Of a stretch of 64,000 nt of DNA, positions 35,020 to 52,467 are shown in pieces. Each line of letters opens with the position of its first letter. The stretch's first letter is position 1. Below the pieces are notes generated by a model. That model ran no database searches. It worked only from the letters and a program-made list of their open reading frames with translations, and had not been told where the DNA came from. The DNA comes from Begonia masoniana (taxonomy: Eukaryota; Streptophyta; Magnoliopsida; Cucurbitales; Begoniaceae), in the NCBI GenBank assembly GCA_022432975.1, contig CM039502.1, positions 76,193,330 to 76,257,329 of the forward strand, in the 5' to 3' direction. The translations under genes and the position numbers were made by a program.

Positions 35020-36457
35020 TGTAGGATCGGTATTGTCTAAGAGGGGGGTGAATTAGACTTTTTAATTTTAATTACGAGTCAACCTAATTTCTCTCCTTGA
35101 TTAAACTTATAGATTTAACACAAGTAATCAAATAATGTAAAGAGAGAAAGAGAGAAATTTTGACACCAGTATTTTTACGTGGTTCGGCCAAACTGCCTAC
35201 GTCCACGCTCCAAGGCTCCCCCTTGAAGATTCCTTACTTCTCCTCAACGAGAAATCCTGATCGAGCTTTCGGGCGTCGATCCAAAGCCTTTTACACAATA
35301 CAAGATTGAACTTTACGGGCGTCAATCCACTGCCTTACACAAATTTTGAGTTTGTAAAGTTTTGCACACAAAACTACTTTCTCACAGGATCTGAATGTCA
35401 AGTTCGAATAGAGAGAGGTAGACAGAGTATGATAATTTCGCTAGTAAGGGCTCAGGAATTCAATTTGCAAAAAGTTGTATCTTTGTGCTCTAACCTCGGC
35501 TTAAATACTCTGTCTTCAGAATCGGCTTGACTTCAATGCTCCTTGTCCAATAATAGAAACTTTGTTACCGTTGGAGAGATTTCGTACAATTTCAGGTAGC
35601 CGTTGCCGATTGTAGTTGTAAGTCGTCGTTGCCATAAATGTTCTGAAGTTAAAGCTTGAAAACGACGTCACTGTAGCTTCGCGGTTTATTTGAATTCTAG
35701 CGGAAGACAAAGCTGATTTGTAGTCTTGAACCGCCATCGGATGATGCAACTGAAAAATATTGAACCGGCATCGGATGAGTAAGCTTCTAATGCTTGAACC
35801 GGTATAGAATGATGAAGCTTTAAAACACTGTCGGATGATTAAATCTTAGACGTCTTCCGCCTTTGTCGTTTAGTGACCGGAAGAGGAATTTGTTGGAGTC
35901 ATCCGCCTTTGTCGTTTAGTGACCGGAGGACATAGTCATTAATAGCTTCGCCTTTTGTCGTTTTCCTATCGGTAGACTCAGCGTTAAACGCCATCGGATG
36001 AAGCAGTTCTTAAAACCATCGGATGACTTAATCTTCGAAGACATCAGCTTTTGTCATCTAGCGGGCGGTGGAGTTCTTCAATTTGCTCATCCGCCTTGTC
36101 GTCTAGCGAACGGTGGACTTAGTCACTGAACGACTTCTTCTTTTACTTTCAGCCTCCGGTGAACTCATTATTTTATTAATATTTAATTTCACCGGTGGAC
36201 TTCTTTTCACACATGACCGGTGGACTTATTTTCAACTAGACCGGTGGACTTAGTTATTTTGTTTAACACATTTCAGCCCTGTACACTTAATCACATGCAT
36301 TAGATACTAAAATACCCTTAATAAGGGTATTTCCAACAGATTAATAACAAATGCATAAATCATTATTCTCATTTAATAATCATAATCAAATTATATTACG
36401 TGCATATAAACACATCATCAAAAACATATTTAGACTTAAACATTAATTAAGTCAACA
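35020..36457 (-). repeat. Copia A 5' LTR
   Basis: 1438 bp, same length as the 3' LTR and nearly identical. It contains the promoter for the minus-strand element RNA by position; I did not single out a TATA box with confidence. Confidence 0.95.
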
Positions 36458-37369
36458 GAACTTACTTCTCGGTCACCGACGACGAAGTCCTCCTCTCTGG
36501 CAGCTGAGCTCCGACGAACTCTCGGCCTCCATCGACGACCGTCTTCGGAGTAAGCCCTCTCTCTCTTCCCCGATCTCCCTCTTCCCCTCGCTCGATCTCT
36601 CTCACTCTCCCTGTCTCTGTCTCACACTCTCCCTCTCAATCTGCAGAACTCGCGACGAAGAAGGAGAAGAAGAAGGGTTCGGGTTTTTGTTTTAAAAAAC
36701 TGAACCGGTTCACTTAAGTTGAACCGAACCGGACCAACAGTGAACCAAATTGAACCGAACCAGACCAACAGTGAACCAAATCGGACCAACAGTGAACCGA
36801 CCCGACCCGTACTGTTCACCGACCCGACCCGGTACTGTTCACTGACCCAAACCGGACCGGACCCGACCCGATTTTCGACCCGATTCTAACCGAACCGATC
36901 GAAAATTTAACCTGTAAGAATTTCTGCCCAAATTCTTTTAAAGTTGGATTAAATTAAGTGGGATTTTAATTTTGATATTCGAATTAGGCAGAAAATATTT
37001 TGGAACCGTCCGATTCGATCCAAATCGACTCAACCGACCAGGTCCGACCCGATAACACAACGTAAGGAAATTCTGCTCAATTTACTTTGGAAATTGGAAT
37101 TATTAAGTAGGATATAAATATCAAAGATTTTAATTGAGCAGGATATTGTTCTGAAAATTTTGGAAAATCCTCATAAACTCATATTGCTCGGAATCCAAGT
37201 AAGTGAAATACAAGTTTTGGCTACGGCCCTACATCACAAGATTATTTTATTTTCAGTCACACGTTTTCAATGATTGAGCACGTATGTTAGAATATCAACA
37301 TAGAATAGTTTAAAAGATAAAATAGATAGGATATTTGCATGTGTATGAAAAAGTAAAAGGGAATTGACG

Positions 37370-37575
37370 GAAAAATGCGATAGCAAAAGCTTGAACGATA
37401 GTGAGATGGTGAGCTTGAGCATATGTTTTAACGTGATAGCAAAAGCCTGAACGACAGTGATATGGTGAGCTTGATCGTTAAAATTAAAAGTAAAAGATGA
37501 CAAAGCCTGAACGACAATGAGATGGCTAAGTCTTAACAGGATTCGGTAAAAGTAAAAGTAAAAGTAAAAGTTTTG
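37370..37575. repeat. short tandem-like repeats in LTR G
   Basis: Three imperfect copies of AAAGCCTGAACGACAGTGAGATGG-type sequence (starts near 37384, 37441 and 37503), followed by a run of GTAAAA units near 37547-37572. Confidence 0.7.
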
Positions 37576-38100
37576 CATGTATTTCTACTTACTGAGATTT
37601 TCTCACAGTTTTTGTTTTAACTTGTGATGTAGGTGAGTTTTTGTCTGAGGAAGAAATTACTGTGATTGAGAACCCTCCAGTGGCAAGCGAACATACAGAA
37701 AAAGATATTGTTGAATTCGAAGAAAATGATTTAAATTAAGTATGCTTTAGCTTTCAAACGATATTTAAAGCTTTATTTTAATTTAAGACTTTGAATAATT
37801 ATGTTGAATTTTATTATTAAATAAAGTTTCATGATTTGTTTTAATAATGCGTTGGTTTCAAGATTTTTGACAAATTAATTATCAAGTTTCCGCAATATTT
37901 AAGTTTTCAATTAATATGTTTTAAATTTTAAAATTTCGATTTAACGTTCGATTTCAAAAATCAATTTGAGAAAAAATCTAGGGTTTTCAAAATTAGGGTT
38001 TCAAATTGGAAATTTTTAAATTAGGGCGTTACACATATAATAAAACAAACATGAGAAAACATCACAGAGTTTTATGAAAATATTCGTTCTTACAACGAAA

Positions 38101-41100
38101 TTACATAAGGGATCCAAGTCCCATGCATTGTACATGATCCTTAAATTTTGACGGTGGCATGCCTTTTGTCAAAGAATCAGCTAACATCAACTCAGTGCTA
38201 ATGTGCTCAATGACCACTGATTTATCCTTAACACGTTCTCTTATGGCTAAGTACTTTATGTCGATGTGCTTGCTTTGACTACCACTTTTATTATTCTTAG
38301 CCATAAAAACAGCAGCTGAGTTGTCACAATACAATCTCAATGGCTTAGCAATTGAATCCACAATTCTAAGCCCAGTAATAAAACTCCTCATCCATACACC
38401 AGGCAGTGTAGTCTCAAAACAAGAAACGAACTCTGCTTCCATAGTAGAAGTAGCAGTTAGTGATTGTTTTGCACTCCTCCATGACACAGCTCCACCAGCT
38501 AACATAAAAATGTATCCGGAAGTTGATTTACGAGAATCAACACAGCCAGCGATGTCTGAATCTGAATATCCAATCACTTCCAAATCATCAGTCCGTCTGT
38601 ATATAAGTATGTAATCCTTTGTTACTTGAAGATATCTCATAACCTTCTTTGCAGCTATCTAGTGGTCTATTCCTGGATTACTCTGATATCGTCCCAACAT
38701 TCCAACAACGAATGCAATGTCAGGCCTAGTGCAAACCTGAGCATACATAAGGCTTCCAACAGCTGAAGCGTATGGAATATTTTTCATTTGCTCCCTCTCA
38801 AGATCGTTCTTCAGGCACTGGTTCAAATTGAACCTGTCACCCTTCACGATGGGAGCGACACTAGATGAACAATCTTTCATCCTGAATCTCTCTAAAATTT
38901 TATTGATATAGGCTTCTTGAGACAGACCCAAAATACCTCGAAATCTGTCTCGATATATCTTAATTCCTATAACATAGGATGCATCACCCATATCTTTCAT
39001 GTCAAAGTTTTGAGAGAGAAATTGTTTCACCTCATGTAATAATCCTTTATCATTAGTAGCAAGCAAAATATCATCCACGTATAAAATCAAGAAACAAATC
39101 TTACTCCCACTGACCTTAAGGTATATACATTGATCCATAATGTTCTCTACAAAACCAAATGAAGAGATAACATCATGAAATTTTAAATACCATTGGCGAG
39201 AAGCTTGTTTCAATCCATAAATAGATTTTTTAAATTTGCAAACTAAATGCTCACCTTCACTAGAGGAAAATCCTTCAGGTTGTTTCATATAAACTCCTTC
39301 CTCGAGATCTCCATTTAAAAATGTCGTTTTTACATTCATTTGTTGCAACTCGAAGTCAAAATGTGCAACTAATGCTCGAATAATACGAAGAGAATCTTTC
39401 TTAGATACAGGAGAAAAAGTCTCCTTGTAGTCGATTCCTTCCAACTGAGTGAATCCTTTAGCTACGAGTCTAGCTTTATATCTCTCAATGTTTCCTGATG
39501 AGTCTTTCTTAGTTTTGAAAACTCATTTACTTCCTATGGCTTTTACACCAACAGGCAACTTGACGAGATCCCAAACTTTATTAGAACTCATAGAATCCAT
39601 CTCATCTTTCATAGCATCATACTATAAGTTTGATTCTTTACAACTCATGGCTTGTGAAAACGTTTCAGGATCATTTTCAGCTCTAATTTATAATCTGATT
39701 CTTGTAAATAGACAAAATAATCACTAGAGATTGCCGATTTCTTTTCTCTATTAGATCTCCTTAATGTTGTTTCCACATTTTCTTGAGAAATATGTTGTTC
39801 AACTTGTTGATCAACAATTTCTGGTATTTTCTCAAGAACTTGATCTACTTGATTATTATCGGCAACTTGTGGAGCTTTAATGATTGATTGTTCAACACTC
39901 ATTTGGTCTTGAGGAGTGTGATTCAAAATAATCAATTTATCACTTGATTTACAAGGTTGAACATCAATGTGATCTCTTTCAATAACAATGTGCTGAAATT
40001 GATCACTCCCACTAATCAAGTGATTCTCAAGAAATTTGGCATTTCTTGATTCCACAATTCTAGTGCTATGAGATGGACAGTAAAATCTATAACCCTTAGA
40101 CTTTTCGGCATATCCAATGAAATATCCACTGATAGTCCTTGGGTCTAGTTTATTCTCTTGTGGATTGTATATCCTTACTTCAGCCGGACAACCCCATATG
40201 CGTATATGTTGTAAACTCGACTTCCAACCCTTAAATAACTCAAATGGTGTTTTAACAACAACCTTTGTTGGAACTCGATTTAATATATACACGGCCGTCT
40301 TAAGTGCTTCAGTCCACAAGAAATCTTGAAGTTTGGAGCTGCTACACATACTCCTCACCATGTCCAATAATGTTCGGTTTCTTCTTTCAGCTACACCATT
40401 CTGGTCCGGAGAACCAGACATAGTATATTGAGCAACTATTCCATGCCTTCGCTAACGGACCAGGTGCTTGTCCATTCTCAGTGTATCTACCATAATACTC
40501 ACCACCTCTATCACTTATCACGATCTTTATTTGCTTACCGCATTGTTTTTCTACTTCAGCCTTGAAAACTTTAAAGGCTTCTAGTGCTTCATCCTTATAG
40601 TGAAGCAAGTAGATGTACATATATCGCGAAAAATTATCTATAAAAGAGATGAAGTATCTAGAACCATAAGAATCCATAACCGGACTACAAATATCTGTAT
40701 GAATGATCTCTAATATGTCACTACTCCTCTTTGCACCTTTTTTACTCTTGTTGGTCTTCTTCCCCTTAATGCAGTCCATACAAGTGTCAAAATCAGTAAA
40801 ATCCAAAGCACAAAGTACTTTATCATTCATTAATCTTTTAATTCTCTCTATGGAGATATGTCCTAATCTCCGGTGCCATAACATAGAAGAGTCTTCATTT
40901 GTAACACATCTTTTATTACCAACATAAACATGCATAGCATTATAAGCAGTATCACTTTGTAAATTGAGAAAGAAAAGACCATCAGATAATATACCATTCC
41001 CAACAAGATCAGATTTGTAAAATAAACTGAAGTTTATATCTGAAAAGTTAAACGAATATCCTAATGGTACAAGTCTCGATACAGAAATCAAATTCCTAGA

Positions 41101-42146
41101 AAAACTAGGAATATAAAATGTCTTTTCAAGCTCTAGTACAAAACCACTACTTAAAATTAAAGTGCATGTGCCAATGGCTTCTACACGTGAACGCATCTTA
41201 CTGCCTGTATAGATGCATTGCTCACTTCCCACTGGCTTCCTTAGATTTCTCATACCCTGTAAGGTATTTGAAATATGGATTGTAGAACCCGAATCAATCC
41301 ACCATGTGTCACAAATAGAATTAACCATATTAGATTCAAAACAAACAAGTGAGATTAACGTACCTTTCTTCTCAAGCCAAACATTATATTTGGTGCAATC
41401 CTTCTTTATGTGTCCCTTCTTGTTACAGAAGAAACACCTGGATTCTTTCTTGATTCCACCATCTTGGATAGGTATCTTACCTTTCCCTTTTTTTTTGGCT
41501 TGATGCTGGCTTTTTCTTTGTGTTGCCACATATGCACTCTCACCCATTTCCATAGCCAATCTCCCTTCTTCTTGAACACACATGGTCAATAACTCATTGA
41601 TAGACCATTTATCCTTATGTGTGTTGTAAGATATTTTGAATGGTCCGTATACTTGTGGAAGAGTGTTCAAAATATAGTGCACAAGAAATGAGTCAGACAT
41701 ATCAACCTCAAGTGTTTTGAGCTGAGCTGCAATGTCCCTCATTTGCATTATGTGCTCACGCACACCTTTCACTGATGTGAGCCTTAATGATGGAAACTTC
41801 ATTATTAGGGTGCTGGCAAGTGCCTTATCTGAAGTCTCAAATTGTTGATCAATAGACTTCAGCAAATTCTTGACATTTTTATGCTCACCAACTGAACCTC
41901 GTAACTAGCACAGATCTTAGTCATTATATACATAATTCTGAGGCGATTAGATCGCTCCCAACGCTCACTAAGAATAAGATCTTCCTTACTGCTAGTAGGA
42001 GTAATAATTGGCTCATCTTTCCTTATAGCATAATCAATGTTCATCAGCCCCAAGTGGAGAAGGATTTTCTCCTTCCATGACTTATAGTTTTCACCGTTCA
42101 ATTCAGGAATATCACATTTGAAATCAGAGAAATTACCAATATTCAT
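38101..42146 (-). pseudogene. Copia B gag-pol, frameshifted
   Basis: Pieces in order on the minus strand: Gag start MNIGNFSDFKCDIPELNGEN (42146-41859); rest of Gag with CCHC knuckle CFFCNKKGHIKKDC, protease WWIDSGSTIHIS, pre-integrase LWHRRLGHISI and integrase HTDICSPVMD (41865-40387); integrase end [15 protein letters not shown] (40421-39645); reverse transcriptase with LYVDDILLATND (39444-38659); RNase H with SDIAGCVDSRKSTSG and TMEAEF (38640-38101). Overlapping frame changes near 41860 and 40420, and stops near 39650, 39445 and 38655, split it. Some may be base-calling errors, but not all need be. Full domain order is kept, so decay is recent. Confidence 0.88.
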
Positions 42147-42645
42147 AACTGCAAAATAAATAAATAGATATGCTTATCAACTACAATATGAGACCAACAA
42201 CATAAATCATGCTTTATCGATATAAATCATGCTCAAATATTATGAATCAAGTGACATAAAACTTGCCTGTGGGCTAAAGTTTAAATTCAATAAGATTCAT
42301 ATAACTTTATGATAAAACTATCGAATCATGTTCCTTTTTCTTAATACTTGTGGGCAACTTAAGAAATATAATTCGATATTTTATCCTAATTAATTACACA
42401 AATACAATAGAGATTCATGTGGGATAAAATCCATTATATTCATGTAATTAATCACAATAAATGTCACAATATGATCATTAAAACTTTATATATAAATTCG
42501 GATAATTAAAGATGCTGTGGCTACTCAATAATTAACCAAATTTTAAAGATCATTCAACATTTGAATTAATTCACCAAAATATTCATATTTAAAAAACATA
42601 ATATATGAACAAGAATCAACATTATTATAATACAAAAACAGTTTA

Positions 42646-42748
42646 TTTCAATAAAAATGACTTAGCACAGTGGTCACCCACCATATTCCCTTCTTTAAGA
42701 GAGCTAGGTTCAAATCCCAGAATGTTCAAAATTATGTTTTTATTGAAA
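42646..42748 (+). repeat. tRNA-like segment bounded by 12-bp inverted repeats, in Copia B leader
   Basis: TTTCAATAAAAA (42646-42657) and TTTTTATTGAAA (42737-42748) are perfect inverted repeats. Between them lie TAGCACAGTGGTC (A-box-like) and AGGTTCAAATCCCAG (B-box-like), the two parts of a tRNA-type RNA polymerase III promoter. It may be a SINE remnant or a decayed tRNA-derived piece; no intact cloverleaf is evident. Confidence 0.5.
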
Positions 42749-42834
42749 CCTTTAAGAAAATAAATAATTTATTTATTTAAAATCAATCCCAATAGTAGGA
42801 CCAATAATTTATTTGGTCTTCTTCTTTTATGATA

Positions 42835-42938
42835 ACCAAACTACACGTAGTTTTAACCTGCCAGAACTACACGTAATCTTAATATGCCAGAACTACACGT
42901 AGTCTTAATCTGCCAGAATTACACGTAGTTTTGGCCAT
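42835..42938. repeat. four-copy CTACACGTAG minisatellite in Copia B leader
   Basis: Four units of about 29-30 bp, each with (A)CTACACGTAG or a one-base variant followed by TTTAA or CTTAAT and TGCCAGAA. The core is a 10-bp palindrome. It lies between the 5' LTR and gag. Confidence 0.8.
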
Positions 42939-43188
42939 CTTCAACCTCTAAATGGGTTATTTTGACCCACTCGCAACCCGCCGGAAAATCTATCATAAAT
43001 CCGACGATATCTCATGATTTTGGACACCAAATTTAACGATTCAAAGTGCAGTATGGTCGTAATCAAGTTTCTGTATGATTCGTAACAAAAAACCGCTTTG
43101 AAAACGCCCAAAACGTAAACTTTTAAAAAAATCAAAAAAAAATTTCAAAACTTTATGTTGAAAAAATGTCAAGACAGAGGTTTTACTC

Positions 43189-43200
43189 GCTCTGATACCA
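43189..43200 (-). promoter_or_regulatory. Copia B primer-binding site
   Basis: Minus strand TGGTATCAGAGC, two bases from the 5' LTR; complementary to plant initiator tRNA-Met. Confidence 0.9.
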
Positions 43201-43202
43201 AC

Positions 43203-43549
43203 TGTTAGACTTTAATCTTTATCATCTAACATGTCTTTTACAACAAAAAGACAACCATTTAGATTGAGTGCGGAAATTTGAAATACCTCCAGCCATTGAC
43301 GATAAATTGGGGACAGCTGCTTTCCGTTCTTGAAGAATCTCTTCTAAACCTTTAATTCTCACAATCGATGGTGTATTCTGTATAATTGAGAAAATAGGCT
43401 TAGGGGACCTTCAATGAAATGACCCCTCAATAATAGACTCTTTCCATCAAAGAGTTTCCATTGACGGGGTGCAACATGGACGGTTGCCTTTGATGGTGTC
43501 TTTTGAAAAACCGGACCAAACAATATAGTAATTAAAATAATTACTAACA
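43203..43549 (-). repeat. Copia B 5' LTR
   Basis: 347 bp, same ends and length as the 3' LTR 20 kb to the left; followed by the second GGGAT target copy. Confidence 0.92.
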
Positions 43550-43554
43550 GGGAT

Positions 43555-44338
<784 letters not shown>

Positions 44339-45231
44339 CCTCAATGTCTTCATTTCGTACATAATTCTCTATCGTTTATTTCTTTAGTTACTTTTTTATA
44401 CCCACAATTCTTCATTATATTCTATAGTTCATTGCTTGACATTCGCTACTTATCTCAAAACTGTTTTTCCTCGTTTTTAAGATTTTTTGTGAGTTTATCT
44501 CTGACATTTACTTGATTGGATAAATTTAATCTCCACACATCTTCAAGATATTGATTTATTGTTTGCCTTATTTAATAATTGAAATTTCGTGTGATATTCA
44601 GTATTTATTTCTCGATTCTGTGCACTATTTTGTTTCCTGAGAGCATATTAAGGAATCTTGTTCTTTCTAATGCATATTTAGCCTAACAGATTGAATGTAG
44701 ATAAGAAATCTCATACTTTTAAGTTAGTTTCTAAAGATTTAACCTCCGTCGAGATAAGTATGTCTGTCGTCAACATTTACTAATTCCAAGGATCGATTTC
44801 TTCTTCCCATACTCTCTAAAGTACATATACAAGTTGATAAAGCTTTTTCAAATCGAACACAAATAATAACTAAATTTCCTATGTTTGATCGTAATGTTTA
44901 GTATGCTCTCAGTTGTTAATCAGATATTCCATTTACATCTACTAAAGTATTCTGCTTTTGTTGATATATTTAATAGAAAATATGTTATTCTTTTAATTTA
45001 AATCAACATTGGAAAACGTTTCACATATTTTGTTTCCTCCTTAAAAACACCTTGTATATTAAAATATTGTCTTTTTTTATCATGAACTTCTCCATTATCA
45101 CATCATTTTCCTATTGGCACTAAAAAAGTTGTAAATTTCTCCATCTTCTCTAAATTTTAAATGTGTCATCCTTATCATTTCTTTGCAAATTACATAAATT
45201 CAATTTTATTCTTCTTCATTTACCTTGGATT
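44339..45231. other. AT-rich spacer, no gene seen
   Basis: About 0.9 kb of T-rich sequence between two pyrimidine tracts with no conserved ORF. Confidence 0.4.
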
Positions 45232-45750
45232 TTTTGTTTGTTTTTTTTTTTTTGTTTTTTTTTTTTTGTTTTTTTTTTTTTTTTTTTTTTTTTTTGTTTT
45301 TTTTTTTTTTTTTTTTTTTTTGTTTTTTTTTTTTTTTGTTTTTTTTTTTTTTTTTTGTTTTTTTTTTTTTGTTTTTTTTTTTTTGTTTTTTTTTTTTTTT
45401 TTTGTTTTTTTTTTTTTTTTTTGTTTTTTTTTTTTTTTTTTTTTTGTTTTTTTTTTTTTGTTTTTTTTTTTTTTTTTTTGTTTTTTTTTTTTTTTTTTGT
45501 TTTTTTTTTTTTTTGTTTTTTTTTTTTTGTTTTTTTTTTTTTTTTTTTTTGTTTTTTTTTTTTTTGTTTTTTTTTTTTTTGTTTTTTTTTTTTTTTTTTT
45601 TGTTTTTTTTTTTTTTTTTTTTTGTTTTTTTTTTTTTGTTTTTTTTTTTTTTTTTTTTTTTGTTTTTTTTTTTTTTTTTTTTTTTGTTTTTTTTTTTTTT
45701 TGTTTTTTTTTTTTTTTTTTTTTTTTTGTTTTTTTTTTGTTTATTTACTG
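45232..45750. repeat. T tract with isolated, spaced Gs
   Basis: About 500 nt of T interrupted by about 27 single Gs between 45254 and 45739. T-runs between Gs are 10-27 nt, most often 13-25. No C occurs within the tract. Confidence 0.95.
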
Positions 45751-51643
<5,893 letters not shown>

Positions 51644-51646
51644 ATC

Positions 51647-52127
<481 letters not shown>

Positions 52128-52337
52128 CTACTCTTCTCCTACCTTGCTTTTCGTTTTATGCCTCAATTCACTGTTTTAACGCTGTAGAATCTCGTGTTCT
52201 TCATCAGTTTTTTTTTTTAGTTTTTATGTATTTTTTTATTTTTTTTTGGGTTTTGGTTTGGAAATAAAACGAGGAACCCCCTGCGACTGTAACGGATTGA
52301 CTGGTTTTATTATGTTTACGTGAATTCTTCTCCGTAG

Positions 52338-52436
52338 ATGTGGCCATCTTTGATAGCCAAGGCCAAACAAGGTGGCGTTCGTGTAATCCAAACGCTACGT
52401 GTTTTGGAATCTTCATGAACCCCAGCAAGGACAGGT

Positions 52437-52467
<31 letters not shown>

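Larger units (their letters stand above)
24105..36457 (-). mobile_element. Copia A: full-length Copia retrotransposon with third ORF (SIRE/Maximus-like)
   Basis: Two 1438-bp LTRs (24105-25542 and 35020-36457) bound the element, with GAACT duplications at 24100-24104 and 36458-36462. The minus strand carries, in order, 5' LTR, primer-binding site, gag, pol, a third ORF in the envelope position, polypurine tract and 3' LTR. LTRs over 1 kb, a size near 10.5 kb without the solo LTR insert, and an extra ORF after pol fit the SIRE/Maximus lineage (inference). By eye the LTRs differ at roughly 15-20 positions, about 1 percent, so insertion was recent. Gag, pol and ORF3 each carry a break. Confidence 0.93.
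23638..38033 (+). mobile_element. solo LTR G, split by Copia A
   Basis: It starts TGTAACAATTAGG and ends GGGCGTTACA, flanked by CATAT (23633-23637 and 38034-38038). The LTR pieces 23638-24104 and 36463-38033 total about 2.04 kb once Copia A and one target copy are removed. A CTATAAATAG TATA box at 24020-24029 and downstream CT-rich leader give a plus orientation. No coding domains are inside. Its ends and the motif GGCCCTACATCACAA resemble LTRs E and H, so it is likely a related Ty3-type family. Confidence 0.85.
23075..43549 (-). mobile_element. Copia B: LTR retrotransposon with identical-length LTRs, host of the nest
   Basis: LTRs at 23075-23421 and 43203-43549 (347 bp each, TGTTAGACTTTAATC...TTACTAACA) are flanked by perfect GGGAT duplications (23070-23074 and 43550-43554). 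Next to the right LTR is the primer-binding site, so the element reads on the minus strand and the right LTR is 5'. Between the pol end (38101) and the 3' LTR the sequence is split by solo LTR G with its own insert. Without inserts the element is about 6 kb. The pol frames are broken, so it is probably inactive. Confidence 0.92.
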
